Assembly: GCA_024643655.1 (NCBI GenBank)
Contig: JAHEMM010000005.1
Location: forward strand, 1-64,000
Length of the DNA stretch: 64,000 nucleotides
DNA from: Chitinophagaceae bacterium
Lineage (GTDB): Bacteria > Bacteroidota > Bacteroidia > Chitinophagales > Chitinophagaceae
Reading direction: 5' to 3'
The notes beneath the pieces are model-generated. The model saw only the letters and a program-made list of their open reading frames with translations, searched no databases and was not told where the DNA came from. The translations under genes were made by a program, and so were the position numbers. This document shows positions 26,419 through 35,581 of this stretch, piece after piece (the stretch's first letter is position 1; the number at the start of each line of letters is the position of its first letter).

Positions 26419-27744
26419 ATGTCACAAAAGAACATTACTGTACAAAGCATTTTGGATAAACTGAATATCAAATCGTTAAACGAGATGCAACTAGCTGCTC
26501 AAAAATCGATTGAAAAACAAAAAAACACAATTCTTTTATCTGCAACTGGCTCTGGAAAAACATTGGCCTTTCTATTACCATTAATCAATATGATTGATGC
26601 AAATAAAGCAACTTCACAGGCAATTATTATTGTTCCATCGAGGGAGCTGGCTTTACAAATAGAAGCTGTTTTTAAAAGTATGGGGACCAATATAAAAGTA
26701 ACCTGTTGTTATGGAGGACATAAAAGAGAAACAGAGGAAAACAATTTAATTGAAGCTCCGGGATTGTTAATTGGAACTCCGGGCCGATTGGCTGATCATA
26801 TTAGAAGAGGCAATATCACATTAGATACAATTGAAACATTGGTTCTGGACGAATTCGACAAATCGCTGGAATTGGGATTTAAAGATGAAGTGTCGTATAT
26901 CATCAATGCTTTAAAAAACATTAATAAGAGAATTTTGACTTCTGCAACCGAGGCAGTAGATATCCCTGACTTTATCGGCATGAAAGACCCATTAAAATTA
27001 AATTTCCTGAATGAAATTGATGAAGAAACTGGGCTTGCAATAAAAACTGTCCTTAGTGATGGGAAGGACAAACTGGAAACATTATTAAGTCTGATATGTA
27101 TGTTGGGGAATCGCTCTATAATCATATTCTGCAATCACAGAGAATCGGTAGAACGTACAAGCAATTACTTGAAAGAAAAAGACATATTGAATGTTTTTTA
27201 TCATGGGGCAATGGAACAACAGGAAAGAGATGCTGCTTTATGTAAATTTAGAAATGGCACTTCAAATGTATTGGTTACTACTGATCTTGCAGCCAGAGGT
27301 CTAGATATTGCCAATATACGTTACATTATACATTATCATCTTCCTATGAGTGAGGATATTTTTACTCATCGAAATGGAAGAACGGCTAGAATGGATGCCA
27401 GTGGAACAGCTATTCTTATATTATCGCCTGAAGAAAAAATACCTGCTTATATAAATACAGATATTGAAAAAATTGATTTGCCGGAGAAAAGAATAATTCC
27501 TGAAAAACCTAAATGGTCTACTTTATTTGTTGCTGCTGGCAAAAAAGATAAAGTGAATAAAATCGATATCGTTGGCTTCCTTTCCAATAAAGGCGAATTA
27601 AAAAAAGAAGATATAGGTCTTATAGAGGTAAAAGATTTCTTTTCTTTTGTAGCAGTAAAAAAAATCAAAGTAAGTCACACACTTCAATTGATCAAAGACC
27701 AGAAAATAAAAAACAAAAAAGTAAAAATCGCAGTAGCAAAATAA
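26419..27744 (+). CDS. DEAD-box-type RNA helicase with DEFD motif II
   Basis: A 441-residue SF2 helicase. Motif I is ATGSGKT (residues 42-48), Ia is VPSRELALQ, motif II is DEFD (144-147) in place of DEAD, motif III is SAT (175-177), motif V is TTDLAARGLDI and motif VI is HRNGRTAR. The Q motif is partly present (LNEMQLAAQKS). After the helicase core a short C-terminal region (about residues 365-441), basic with KKIKVSHTLQLIKDQKIK, resembles the DbpA RNA-binding (RRM-like) domain, so a role in ribosome assembly is plausible. The phenylalanine in motif II is unusual but conservative, as the two acidic metal residues remain. Confidence 0.9.
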   Translation: MSQKNITVQSILDKLNIKSLNEMQLAAQKSIEKQKNTILLSATGSGKTLAFLLPLINMIDANKATSQAIIIVPSRELALQIEAVFKSMGTNIKVTCCYGGHKRETEENNLIEAPGLLIGTPGRLADHIRRGNITLDTIETLVLDEFDKSLELGFKDEVSYIINALKNINKRILTSATEAVDIPDFIGMKDPLKLNFLNEIDEETGLAIKTVLSDGKDKLETLLSLICMLGNRSIIIFCNHRESVERTSNYLKEKDILNVFYHGAMEQQERDAALCKFRNGTSNVLVTTDLAARGLDIANIRYIIHYHLPMSEDIFTHRNGRTARMDASGTAILILSPEEKIPAYINTDIEKIDLPEKRIIPEKPKWSTLFVAAGKKDKVNKIDIVGFLSNKGELKKEDIGLIEVKDFFSFVAVKKIKVSHTLQLIKDQKIKNKKVKIAVAK

Positions 27745-27747
27745 TAT

Positions 27748-29673
27748 TTACATACTTATTAATGCCTTTATCTTACGCTTGAGGTAAATAAAATTAATAT
27801 ACTTCAATGTTAAGAATTCATAATCACCAATCAGCAATAAAGTAATAGCAGCTTCTTTTAAGACCACAGCATTATTAAAATTAATAAGCGCCTGATCTTT
27901 AGCCCCAGCTTTTGCATATTCAATACCCTTCCACAATTCAGATACATACTCGCCTGATTTATTAATCACATTAAATCGCTCATTCACATCTTCCAATAAT
28001 AGAGAGTTATTGCCACTTTCAAAAAATGTAAGTAATGGCTTATCCTTAGCTTGTTGAGCAGCTGTAATAGCTTCCTCTTTATTACCAAAAGACCAATGAA
28101 GCCGGGCAAGGTCTTGATACCTTTTCTTTTGTAAAATAGGCTCATAAGCCGACTTCTCAATAAGATTGCTTAATAAACTAATGGCTTCATTTTCTTGCCT
28201 GGCACTTGCTAAGGCTTTTATTCTATTTCTGGTAAGATAATCCCAAGCTGGATTTATTTCGCTCCCTTTAGCATACATGTCCAATGCCTCTTGTTTTTCA
28301 TCCTGCCCTTCTAATAATATTGCAAACCAGAGATAAACATTTGTCTGATTAGGATTTAATTCAATAGATTTTCTATAAAACAGTTCTGCCTCTTTCCAAT
28401 TAAAATTCTGGTGATGCCAATAGCCCATAGCGGCCTGTATTTCGCCTGATTTTGGGTCTAAAGAAATCGCTGTATCCAATTGCTTTTTGGCCAATGATAA
28501 CATTATATCTGGCTCTTCATATCCCCGAAAAGATGAAAGAAGATAAGTAATTGCTAATCCCGAAAATGCCAATGCAAATGTATCATCCTTATTTATTGCT
28601 TGCTGAAAGAGTTCTCTTGCAATTAATAAATCTGTTTTTCTCCTTTTTTCTACTAAAAATTTACCTCTTAAATATAAATCATAAGCCTGCAAATTTGCAG
28701 TAGGTGTATCATCTAATTTCGCTGTTTCTTTTTTTGTTAGTTTTTTATTGAGAACTGATGCAATTGAAATAGCGACTTCCCGTTGTATAGAGAATATATC
28801 ATCCATAGAACGATCATAAGACTCAGCCCATAAATGTTCATCAGTAGAAGCATTTATTAGCTGCGCAGTAATGCGAACTTTTTCTCCATATCGTTGTACA
28901 CTACCTTCCAGAATAGTAGCTACTCCTAATTCACTACCAATTTCCTTTACTGCCTTTGGAAATTTTTTATATTGCATTACTGAAGTTCTGGATATGACTT
29001 TCAAAGCCTTAATTCTCGATAACTGCGTAATAATATCTTCAGTAAGTCCATCACTAAAATATTCCTGTTCGATATCACTACTCATATTAGAAAAAGGCAA
29101 CACTGCAATACTATTCTCATCAATCTTTTTAATCGTTTTTTTATTAGTCGCTGATGAGATAATGGGCTGACTGAAAGAAGTAATAACTTCATAAATATTT
29201 ACAGGGTCTTTTACATTTTTTAATTGCTCCTTCCTTATAAAAACTGATTCCAGCCCTTTTTTATTAGAAATATTAAGATTGACCATTTCGGAAACATAGA
29301 TCCCACCAGGAGGAGCTAAGGCTTGAATTCTGGATGCAATATTTACAACATCCCCGAAAATATTTTCATTTTGGACAAGCACATCACCCATATGTATTCC
29401 AATCCTTACAGGAATTACCGGCGGATCGTTTAGTTCTGTTTGAAAAAACTTTGCAAATTCCGCTGCATCAGTAGAGCTTTGAAAAAGTAACAATGCCCCA
29501 TCTCCATAATACTGAATAATTTTACCATTTAATTCTTTAGCAATTATTTCCAGTGATTGTCGAAACCTGTTTATTTTTTCAACTGCCGAATTTTCATCTT
29601 CCTGCATCATGGATGTATACCCCACAACATCAGCAAATAAAATAGCAGCTAGTTGATGTGAATGATCTGCCAT
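27748..29673 (-). CDS. Class III nucleotidyl cyclase with TolB-like and TPR domains
   Basis: A 641-residue three-part protein. Residues 8-165 are a class III cyclase homology domain: the metal aspartates are in FADVVGYTS (D15) and YYGDGALLLF (D58), and the transition-state Asn/Arg pair is in GDVVNIASRIQ. The position that is usually Lys in adenylate cyclases is Gln54, so ATP/GTP preference is uncertain. Residues about 190-320 form a TolB/FlgO-like N-terminal unit (SIAVLPFSNMS, GLTEDIITQLSRI). About 330-641 are TPR-like helices (SGLAITYLLS, AAMGYWHHQNFNWKEAE, NQTNVYLWFAILLEG). No membrane helix is seen. It probably makes cAMP or cGMP in response to a ligand on the TPR/TolB part. Confidence 0.88.
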   Translation of the reverse strand: MADHSHQLAAILFADVVGYTSMMQEDENSAVEKINRFRQSLEIIAKELNGKIIQYYGDGALLLFQSSTDAAEFAKFFQTELNDPPVIPVRIGIHMGDVLVQNENIFGDVVNIASRIQALAPPGGIYVSEMVNLNISNKKGLESVFIRKEQLKNVKDPVNIYEVITSFSQPIISSATNKKTIKKIDENSIAVLPFSNMSSDIEQEYFSDGLTEDIITQLSRIKALKVISRTSVMQYKKFPKAVKEIGSELGVATILEGSVQRYGEKVRITAQLINASTDEHLWAESYDRSMDDIFSIQREVAISIASVLNKKLTKKETAKLDDTPTANLQAYDLYLRGKFLVEKRRKTDLLIARELFQQAINKDDTFALAFSGLAITYLLSSFRGYEEPDIMLSLAKKQLDTAISLDPKSGEIQAAMGYWHHQNFNWKEAELFYRKSIELNPNQTNVYLWFAILLEGQDEKQEALDMYAKGSEINPAWDYLTRNRIKALASARQENEAISLLSNLIEKSAYEPILQKKRYQDLARLHWSFGNKEEAITAAQQAKDKPLLTFFESGNNSLLLEDVNERFNVINKSGEYVSELWKGIEYAKAGAKDQALINFNNAVVLKEAAITLLLIGDYEFLTLKYINFIYLKRKIKALISM

Positions 29674-29827
29674 TGGTTGAAGTTGAACCGCAAGTTAACT
29701 AAAATGATTTTCTTTCTACTTATTGTTTCTAAAAACAGCTTGCAATTGATAAGAAAAACTTACCCCAATTTAAAATATGAACCCTCCCATATCTTTCTTA
29801 AATTGCAAAAAGCAAAATACTATTTTT

Positions 29828-30868
29828 ATGCGAATAGAAAATGATATAAAACTGGGGTTTAAAGATGTGATGCTTCGTCCCAAACGTTCTACGCTCAGTT
29901 CCAGAGTTGAAGTTTCACTTGTTAGAAAATTTAAGCTATTACATAGTGATACAACGTGGGAAGGCATACCGGTCATGGCGGCCAATATGGATACAGTTGG
30001 CACTTTTGAAATGGCAGAAGTATTGGCTTCGCTTCAATTATTCACTACTATACACAAACACTATACCCCTTCACAATGGAAAAAGTTTATGAAGGTTACA
30101 GGTAACAATATTCAGAGCCATCTTGCCATCAGTACTGGTACAAGTAAAACAGATGCTGAGAAATTGGATATTATTTTAAAAGAAAATAAATACTTACAAT
30201 TTATTTGTATCGATGTAGCCAATGGTTATTCAGAAAAATTTGTAGCGTTTGTAAAAGCTACCAGAAAAAAATATCCAGACAAAGCAATCATCGCTGGAAA
30301 TGTGGTTACCGGTGAGATGGTAGAAGAACTTTTGTTGGCAGGTGCAGATATTATTAAAGTTGGAATTGGTCCCGGATCTGTTTGTACTACCAGAGTAAAA
30401 ACTGGAGTTGGCTATCCGCAACTTTCTGCCATTATAGAATGTGCCGACGCTGCTCATGGATTAGGTGGACTTATAATTTCTGATGGGGGCTGCAAAGTTC
30501 CAGGTGATGTAGTAAAGGCTTTTGGTGGAGGCGCCGATTTTGTAATGCTCGGTGGTATGTTGGCAGGCCATGAAGAAAGTGGCGGAGAGTTAATAGAGAA
30601 AGATGACAAAAAATACAAATTGTTTTATGGTATGAGTTCAGAAACAGCTATGAAAAAATATGCAGGAGGGGTAGCTGAGTACCGGGCTTCAGAAGGTAAA
30701 ACAACCGAAATTCCATATCGTGGCAAAGTTAATGATACCGTTCAAGACATTCTTGGCGGCCTTCGATCTGCTTGCACTTATGTAGGAGCAAAATCGTTAA
30801 AAGAATTATCGAAACGAACTACGTTTATCCGAGTTGCGGAACAACACAATGAATGGTTTGCAGAATAA
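29828..30868 (+). CDS. guaC: GMP reductase
   Basis: A 346-residue IMPDH/GMPR family barrel that converts GMP to IMP with NADPH. The catalytic loop [15 protein letters not shown] places the nucleophile at Cys186, the same number as in E. coli GuaC. GuaC-type features include [11 protein letters not shown] near the N-terminus, [31 protein letters not shown] and MSSETAM. No CBS domains are present, which separates it from IMP dehydrogenase. The frame extends 17 codons upstream to 29777, but the ATG at 29828 gives the standard length. The dCMP deaminase gene follows after 16 bases, forming a nucleotide-salvage pair. Confidence 0.93.
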   Translation: MRIENDIKLGFKDVMLRPKRSTLSSRVEVSLVRKFKLLHSDTTWEGIPVMAANMDTVGTFEMAEVLASLQLFTTIHKHYTPSQWKKFMKVTGNNIQSHLAISTGTSKTDAEKLDIILKENKYLQFICIDVANGYSEKFVAFVKATRKKYPDKAIIAGNVVTGEMVEELLLAGADIIKVGIGPGSVCTTRVKTGVGYPQLSAIIECADAAHGLGGLIISDGGCKVPGDVVKAFGGGADFVMLGGMLAGHEESGGELIEKDDKKYKLFYGMSSETAMKKYAGGVAEYRASEGKTTEIPYRGKVNDTVQDILGGLRSACTYVGAKSLKELSKRTTFIRVAEQHNEWFAE

Positions 30869-30884
30869 CATAAGAATAATTTGT

Positions 30885-31382
30885 ATGAAAAAAAGACAAA
30901 ATTATATTTCCTGGGATGAATACTTTATGGGTGTTGCATTGCTATCTGCAAAGCGTAGTAAAGACCCCAGCACTCAAGTAGGTGCATGTATTGTAAATGA
31001 AAAGAACAAAATTGTTGGCGCCGGTTACAACGGCTTACCAATAGGTTGTAGCGATGATGAATTCCCATGGGGAAATGAAGGGGAATTCATGAATACAAAA
31101 TATCCGTATATCTGCCATGCAGAATTAAATGCAATTTTAAATAATATTGGCATGGATCTCAGTGGCTGTAAGATATATACTGCCTTATTTCCTTGTAATG
31201 AATGTGCAAAAGCAATTATCCAGTCAGGCATTTCTGAAGTCATTTATCTTTCTGATAAATATGAAGGTAACGATGTATTTAAAGTTTCTAGATTGATACT
31301 GGAAAAGGCCGGAATCAAATACAGAAAAGTAAACACAGAAATTGCAAGCCTTACTTTATCTTTTAATGATAAAGATGTTTAA
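30885..31382 (+). CDS. Deoxycytidylate deaminase
   Basis: A 165-residue zinc-dependent CMP/dCMP deaminase. The zinc site is CHAELNAI (His and catalytic Glu) and PCNECAKAIIQSG (two Cys). WDEYFMGVALLSAKRSKDPS and QVGACIVNEKN are typical of dCMP deaminases (ComEB/DCTD type). It converts dCMP to dUMP, feeding dTMP synthesis. Earlier in-frame ATGs (30834, 30849) lie within the end of guaC; the ATG at 30885 gives the family start with KKRQNYISWDEYF. It is probably co-transcribed with guaC. Confidence 0.9.
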   Translation: MKKRQNYISWDEYFMGVALLSAKRSKDPSTQVGACIVNEKNKIVGAGYNGLPIGCSDDEFPWGNEGEFMNTKYPYICHAELNAILNNIGMDLSGCKIYTALFPCNECAKAIIQSGISEVIYLSDKYEGNDVFKVSRLILEKAGIKYRKVNTEIASLTLSFNDKDV

Positions 31383-31387
31383 TCAAC

Positions 31388-32566
31388 TTACTTATTGGGG
31401 CTGTTAGCTTCAAGAATCCGTAAAAAATTTAATCCCAGAATTTTTTTGACGTCTTTTTTACTATAACCTCTTTTCAAAAGCTCTTTTGTAATAAGCGGCA
31501 TATTTGTAACATCATCCAATTGCTGAGGAGCAGAATTAATACCGTCAAAATCGCTTCCTAATCCTACATGGTCAATTCCAATCAATTTTACAATATAATC
31601 CAAGTGATCAATCAGCATTGATAATGGTGGTCGCAGCGATATTACTTCATCAGGATATTTTTCAAACAAATAAAAATCAGCAAAATATGATTCCGGATTT
31701 ATGTTTAACAAAGAATCTCTTTCTTTTTTATGGTTGGCACTAAATTCTTCAGCTCGGCGATCGTAGCTACTGTCTACAAATCCTGAATAAAAATTTAAAT
31801 GAATTACACCTCCATTTTTACCAATTGCTTTTATTTGTTCATCTTTCAAATTTCTGGGAACCCTGCACAGCTCATACACACAACTATGGGAAACTAATAC
31901 TGGTTTCGATGTTGCAGCAATTGCATCAAAAAATGTTTTCTCACCAACATGACTGAGATCGACCAACATCCCGAGCTCATTCATTCGCTTAACAACCTGT
32001 CTCCCAAAATCAGTAAGTCCTTTTTGCTTTAATTTTTCTGGTCTGTTTGTTTCATCCCATGCAGATGAAGCCCAGTCTGTTGAGTTATTCCAGGTAAGTG
32101 TCATATACCTTACTCCTCTGGCATAAAATCTATTCAAATTGTCTAAATTATTCTCAATCATATGGCCGCCTTCAACTCCAAACATGGCAGCTAACTTTTT
32201 TTCTTTAAATGTTTGATTCAGTTGAGAAAATTTTTCTATCATAATCAATTTGTCTGGGTTTCGGTTTGCTACAGCATCCAATGTGTCCATTTCCCTATTT
32301 GCCCATGCATAAGGATTCTCCTTTTGCCCATCACACCAAACAGAGAAAAGTTGTAAATCGATTCCTCCTTTTTTAAACCTGTCAATATCAGAATGTGTTT
32401 TTCCTGATAGATCGGTATCGATAACAACACCATCATCAACTGCTTTACTAAGTAAATCGTTGTGCGTATCAACAACAATAGACTTAAAATGTAATTTCTT
32501 GTAAGGTTGGGAAAAAATCAAAAATGGCGAAAAGGCTAATAAAAAAAAGAAGGCAATTTTAAACAT
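31388..32566 (-). CDS. Secreted membrane dipeptidase (M19, renal dipeptidase family)
   Basis: A 392-residue zinc peptidase. The signal peptide FKIAFFFLLAFSPFLIFSQ is followed by the M19 metal motif VVDTHNDLL (H-x-D type), the bridging glutamate in FGVEGGHMIENN, then MLVDLSHVGEKT, LVSHSCVYELC and DHVGLGSDFDGI. It hydrolyses dipeptides, including those with D-amino acids in the C-terminal position, probably in the periplasm. That would help recycle peptidoglycan or dietary dipeptides. The length matches the family. It converges with the dCMP deaminase gene with a five-base gap. Confidence 0.92.
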   Translation of the reverse strand: MFKIAFFFLLAFSPFLIFSQPYKKLHFKSIVVDTHNDLLSKAVDDGVVIDTDLSGKTHSDIDRFKKGGIDLQLFSVWCDGQKENPYAWANREMDTLDAVANRNPDKLIMIEKFSQLNQTFKEKKLAAMFGVEGGHMIENNLDNLNRFYARGVRYMTLTWNNSTDWASSAWDETNRPEKLKQKGLTDFGRQVVKRMNELGMLVDLSHVGEKTFFDAIAATSKPVLVSHSCVYELCRVPRNLKDEQIKAIGKNGGVIHLNFYSGFVDSSYDRRAEEFSANHKKERDSLLNINPESYFADFYLFEKYPDEVISLRPPLSMLIDHLDYIVKLIGIDHVGLGSDFDGINSAPQQLDDVTNMPLITKELLKRGYSKKDVKKILGLNFLRILEANSPNK

Positions 32567-32979
32567 ATTATTCCTTTAATCGTTGACGTAATCAAGTTTT
32601 TCGATGTATAATATTAATTATGAAAGATACATTTTAATACCTCTATCTTTTTTGATTTTATAATGAAGTAAAAAATAAGTAAATAGAAAAAAGAAATTAA
32701 ACACAACCATTAAACGTTTTTTCCAACAAGCCTAACAAATTTTTAATAAAAATATATAAGCTACAGAAATAAAATTAATCTTAACTCCTTGTATATGAGT
32801 TACTTAATTAACAGAATATTGCAATGTCAAGTAAAATAGTAGCGAGATATTCAATATTATGGGTTGCAATTTAGTTTAACTAGACATTCTCCATTAAATT
32901 TGCTCCAATTTATGTAGTTTTATAGCATAAGGGAAAGTTTAAAACTGCTTTCAACATTATTACACCAAAACAATTAAAA
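32567..32979. other. Intergenic region, 413 bases, no gene seen
   Basis: This AT-rich gap separates the divergent dipeptidase and OmpA/TSP3 genes, so it must hold both promoters. No exact TAnnTTTG element was found at a suitable distance from either start. The only hint is TAGTTTTA at 32915-32922, one mismatch. No RNA gene or conserved frame was recognised. Confidence 0.5.
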
Positions 32980-34350
32980 ATGAAAAAATCGCTTTTATTA
33001 TTATCGGCCTTCTTGCTGATGATTACAGCATTTGCACAAGAGAAACCCAAAACACTTGTAACTGTTGGATTTACCGGAGCCTTAAATATGGCGAAATTCA
33101 ATCTTAAAAACCAATCAAGCTCATCATCCACAGATTACAGCTTTCGTTCTGATGGGGTTGCAGGTTTTTGGTTTAATTTCCCAATTAGTGAAAGATTTTC
33201 ATTTGAGCCACAGGTTTTATTTAGCACTAACAAGGTAGCTCCAACAGGTGGCACTTCTGCTGATTTTAATGGTAAAATCAATTATGTTGGAATCCCGTTA
33301 TTATTGAAAATTCATGCTGGTAAATATATCGCCTTCCCAATCGGGCCACAGATCGATATTAGAAGAAGTGTGAAAAATAATATAGGCAATTCATCTCTTT
33401 CAAATAGTGCAACAGAAAGTTATAGTCTTGGACTAAGTGGTGGTATAGAGATTATGCCAAAAGCAAGGTTTACTATTTTTGGTCGTTATATTTATGGCCT
33501 TACAACAGTAAATAATCCTCTTACTACTTCTCGTCCATACGAGGCTAAGAATCAAAATATTTATGCTGGTTTCAAGGTTAAATTATTTGATTTTTATAAG
33601 AAGAAAAAAATTGTACCACCTCCACCTCCAGAACCACCAAAAGATACAGATGGAGATGGCATTATTGATAGTCTTGATAAATGTCCAACTGTTCCAGGCC
33701 TTCCAAAATATGATGGATGTCCAATTCCTGATACTGATAAAGACGGTATTAATGATGAAGAAGACAAATGTCCAACTGTACCTGGAATAGCAAAATATCA
33801 AGGATGTCCAATTCCTGATACTGATAAGGACGGAATCAATGACGAAGAAGACAAATGTCCAACTGTACCTGGTGTACCAGAATATCAGGGATGCCCAGTT
33901 CCAGACAGAGATAAAGACGGTGTACCTGATAAAGATGATAAGTGTCCAGACACTCCAGGTTTAGTAGAATTGCAGGGATGTCCTGAAATCACCAATGAAA
34001 TAAAGAATACAATTGACTATGCAGCTAAGAATGTTTATTTTAATACAAACAGTACTAAGCTATTAGAAAAATCATTTGGACCGTTGGATTCAGTGGTATC
34101 TATTCTTAATAAAAATATGAGCTTGAAACTGAAGATAGATGGTCATACTGATAGCGATGGAAGCGATGCTTTTAATATGAAATTGAGTGAAGGCCGTGCA
34201 GGATCAGTAAAAGCATATCTTGTAAGTAAGGGAATTAGTGAAGACAGGTTGGAAAGTGAAGGATTTGGCGAATCAATGCCTGTAGCACCAAACACTACCA
34301 GGGCAGGTAAAGCTAAAAACCGTCGGGTGGAAATGAAGCTATCTTATTAA
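32980..34350 (+). CDS. OmpA-family outer membrane protein with thrombospondin type 3 repeats
   Basis: A 456-residue protein. The signal peptide is KKSLLLLSAFLLMITAFAQ. Residues about 25-210 are an outer-membrane beta-barrel of the PorT/OmpW-like kind (alternating strands such as FWFNFPISERFSFEPQVLF). A proline hinge (PPPPPEPP, near residue 215) leads into four 29-residue calcium-binding TSP3 repeats (222-337), and residues about 345-456 are the OmpA peptidoglycan-binding domain with DGHTDSDGSDAFNMKLSEGR and AKNRRVEMKL. It should anchor the outer membrane to the cell wall. A strong terminator follows directly. Confidence 0.92.
   Translation: MKKSLLLLSAFLLMITAFAQEKPKTLVTVGFTGALNMAKFNLKNQSSSSSTDYSFRSDGVAGFWFNFPISERFSFEPQVLFSTNKVAPTGGTSADFNGKINYVGIPLLLKIHAGKYIAFPIGPQIDIRRSVKNNIGNSSLSNSATESYSLGLSGGIEIMPKARFTIFGRYIYGLTTVNNPLTTSRPYEAKNQNIYAGFKVKLFDFYKKKKIVPPPPPEPPKDTDGDGIIDSLDKCPTVPGLPKYDGCPIPDTDKDGINDEEDKCPTVPGIAKYQGCPIPDTDKDGINDEEDKCPTVPGVPEYQGCPVPDRDKDGVPDKDDKCPDTPGLVELQGCPEITNEIKNTIDYAAKNVYFNTNSTKLLEKSFGPLDSVVSILNKNMSLKLKIDGHTDSDGSDAFNMKLSEGRAGSVKAYLVSKGISEDRLESEGFGESMPVAPNTTRAGKAKNRRVEMKLSY
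33643..33990 (+). repeat. Four tandem 87-base repeats coding TSP3 units
   Basis: Four in-frame units of 87 bases (29 residues) within the OmpA gene, each of the form D-x-D-x-D-G-(x)-DKCP-x-x-PG-(x)-GCP. Units 2 and 3 are nearly identical in both protein and DNA, which suggests recent duplication and possible copy-number change by recombination. Confidence 0.9.
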
Positions 34351-34366
34351 TATTAGAATTAAAATT

Positions 34367-34400
34367 AAAAAGTCCCGACAATTATGTCGGGACTTTTTTT
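34367..34400 (+). terminator. Rho-independent terminator after the OmpA/TSP3 gene
   Basis: A perfect 10-base stem AGTCCCGACA / TGTCGGGACT with loop ATTA, followed by six T residues and preceded by an A run. It starts 17 bases after the stop and could work in both directions. Confidence 0.88.
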
Positions 34401-34460
34401 ATGCTATTTATTTTGGTTGATGGAGTTAGAAATCATTTTCTTAATCTTTATTTTGTAAAC

Positions 34461-34468
34461 TATATTTG
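34461..34468 (+). promoter_or_regulatory. -7 promoter element of the GNAT gene at 34473
   Basis: TATATTTG matches TAnnTTTG, with TTTC (34437-34440) 20 bases upstream. It ends four bases before the ATG at 34473, so the mRNA may be leaderless. This supports the short start over the open frame from 34401. Confidence 0.5.
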
Positions 34469-34472
34469 GTTC

Positions 34473-34961
34473 ATGAATTTTAGAATCCGTCAAATTAGGC
34501 CAGTTGATAATCCTATTATATCCAAAATAATAAAAGATACATTAACGGAATTTGGGGCTAACAGACCAGGAACCGTTTTTACTGACCCATCAACAGATCA
34601 GCTATTTGAACTATTTCAAAAAAAAGGAGCCACATATTTTATCGCAGAAAAAAATGATAAAGTAGTTGGAGGTGGGGGGATTTACCCTACCAATGGATTG
34701 CCAACTGATACTTGTGAGTTTGTAAAAATGTATTTACTTCCTGAAGCAAGGGGTATCGGATTAGGAAAGGCTATCATTAATAAAAGTATTGTATATGCAA
34801 TAGAAAATGGCTATAAAAATGTTTACATCGAATCTATGCCTGAATTAAAACAAGCATTATATGTTTATGAAAAATTTGGTTTTACATATTTGAAAGCCCC
34901 GATGGGTAATAGCGGACATACAGGTTGCAGTTTATGGATGTTGAAAAAATTAGTAGAATAA
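34473..34961 (+). CDS. GNAT family N-acetyltransferase
   Basis: A 162-residue GNAT protein. It opens with NFRIRQIRPVDNPIISKII, the usual first strand and helix, then EFVKMYLLPEARGIGLGKAI (acetyl-CoA loop RGIGLG) and ALYVYEKFGFTYLKAPMG (motif B). The closing GHTGCSLWMLKKL resembles the subfamily that includes putative amino-acid or peptide N-acetyltransferases. The substrate is unknown. The frame is open back to 34401, but the -7 element at 34461-34468 and the domain boundary favour the ATG at 34473. Its end is two bases from the converging SprT-like gene. Confidence 0.85.
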   Translation: MNFRIRQIRPVDNPIISKIIKDTLTEFGANRPGTVFTDPSTDQLFELFQKKGATYFIAEKNDKVVGGGGIYPTNGLPTDTCEFVKMYLLPEARGIGLGKAIINKSIVYAIENGYKNVYIESMPELKQALYVYEKFGFTYLKAPMGNSGHTGCSLWMLKKLVE

Positions 34962-34963
34962 AA

Positions 34964-35581
34964 TTATACCAAAGCTACTTCATAAACCGGGCTAAATAAA
35001 TATACTTTCCCAGTTTTAATTTCTGTGCATTTAAACCGTTTTCGTAGTTTTTCATCTATTCGAAAAATCCTTCCATCTTTAGTACGGAATAAAGATCCGA
35101 AACTAATTTCCTCTATGAGTTGAGCATTACTTTTATTGATATCATATTTACGCAACACTCGTAATAATCCATCTTCAGCACAACTACTGGCGGCAGGGCT
35201 TTTCAATGACATCATTACTTCTTTTTCGATATCAGTAGGAAATACTTTTTTTTCTACAAACTGTTGTAGCATATTCCCAAAAATAAATTTCCATTCCTTA
35301 CCATGAGCCTGCACTTTATTATTGTATTGCTCAAAAGTTAAAAGATGAGCTAACTCATGCAATAAAGTAATTAAAAAAGCATACTTATTCAGATTGCCAT
35401 TTATACTAATTCGGTGATTATTGTGTAAAGTCTGATGCCTATAATCTCCTAAAATACTTTTTCTTTCTCTTGTTATCGTTAAATGAACTTTAAATTGGTG
35501 AAGATATGCTGCTACAGCATTACTGGTATTTGGAGGCAAGTAGTTTTGCAAATGATCTACAGGAACTTCTTTCTTAGGCAT
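34964..35581 (-). CDS. SprT-like zinc metalloprotease-domain protein
   Basis: A 205-residue protein with an SprT/Spartan-type domain. The zinc site is HELAH (residues 75-79), with a third ligand probable in QAHGKEWK about twelve residues later. The C-terminal part (KRFKCTEIKTGKVYLFSP) lacks the CxxC zinc ribbon of full SprT proteins. Eukaryotic relatives cut DNA-protein crosslinks; the bacterial role is unknown. It is the last gene of a tightly overlapped operon and overlaps the AtpI-like gene by eight bases, an unexpected partner for bactofilin and ATP synthase accessory genes. Confidence 0.82.
   Translation of the reverse strand: MPKKEVPVDHLQNYLPPNTSNAVAAYLHQFKVHLTITRERKSILGDYRHQTLHNNHRISINGNLNKYAFLITLLHELAHLLTFEQYNNKVQAHGKEWKFIFGNMLQQFVEKKVFPTDIEKEVMMSLKSPAASSCAEDGLLRVLRKYDINKSNAQLIEEISFGSLFRTKDGRIFRIDEKLRKRFKCTEIKTGKVYLFSPVYEVALV

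Noticed and set aside
33643-33990. Tandem repeats as a CRISPR-like array
   Set aside because: The repeats are in frame, code TSP3 units and have no variable spacers.
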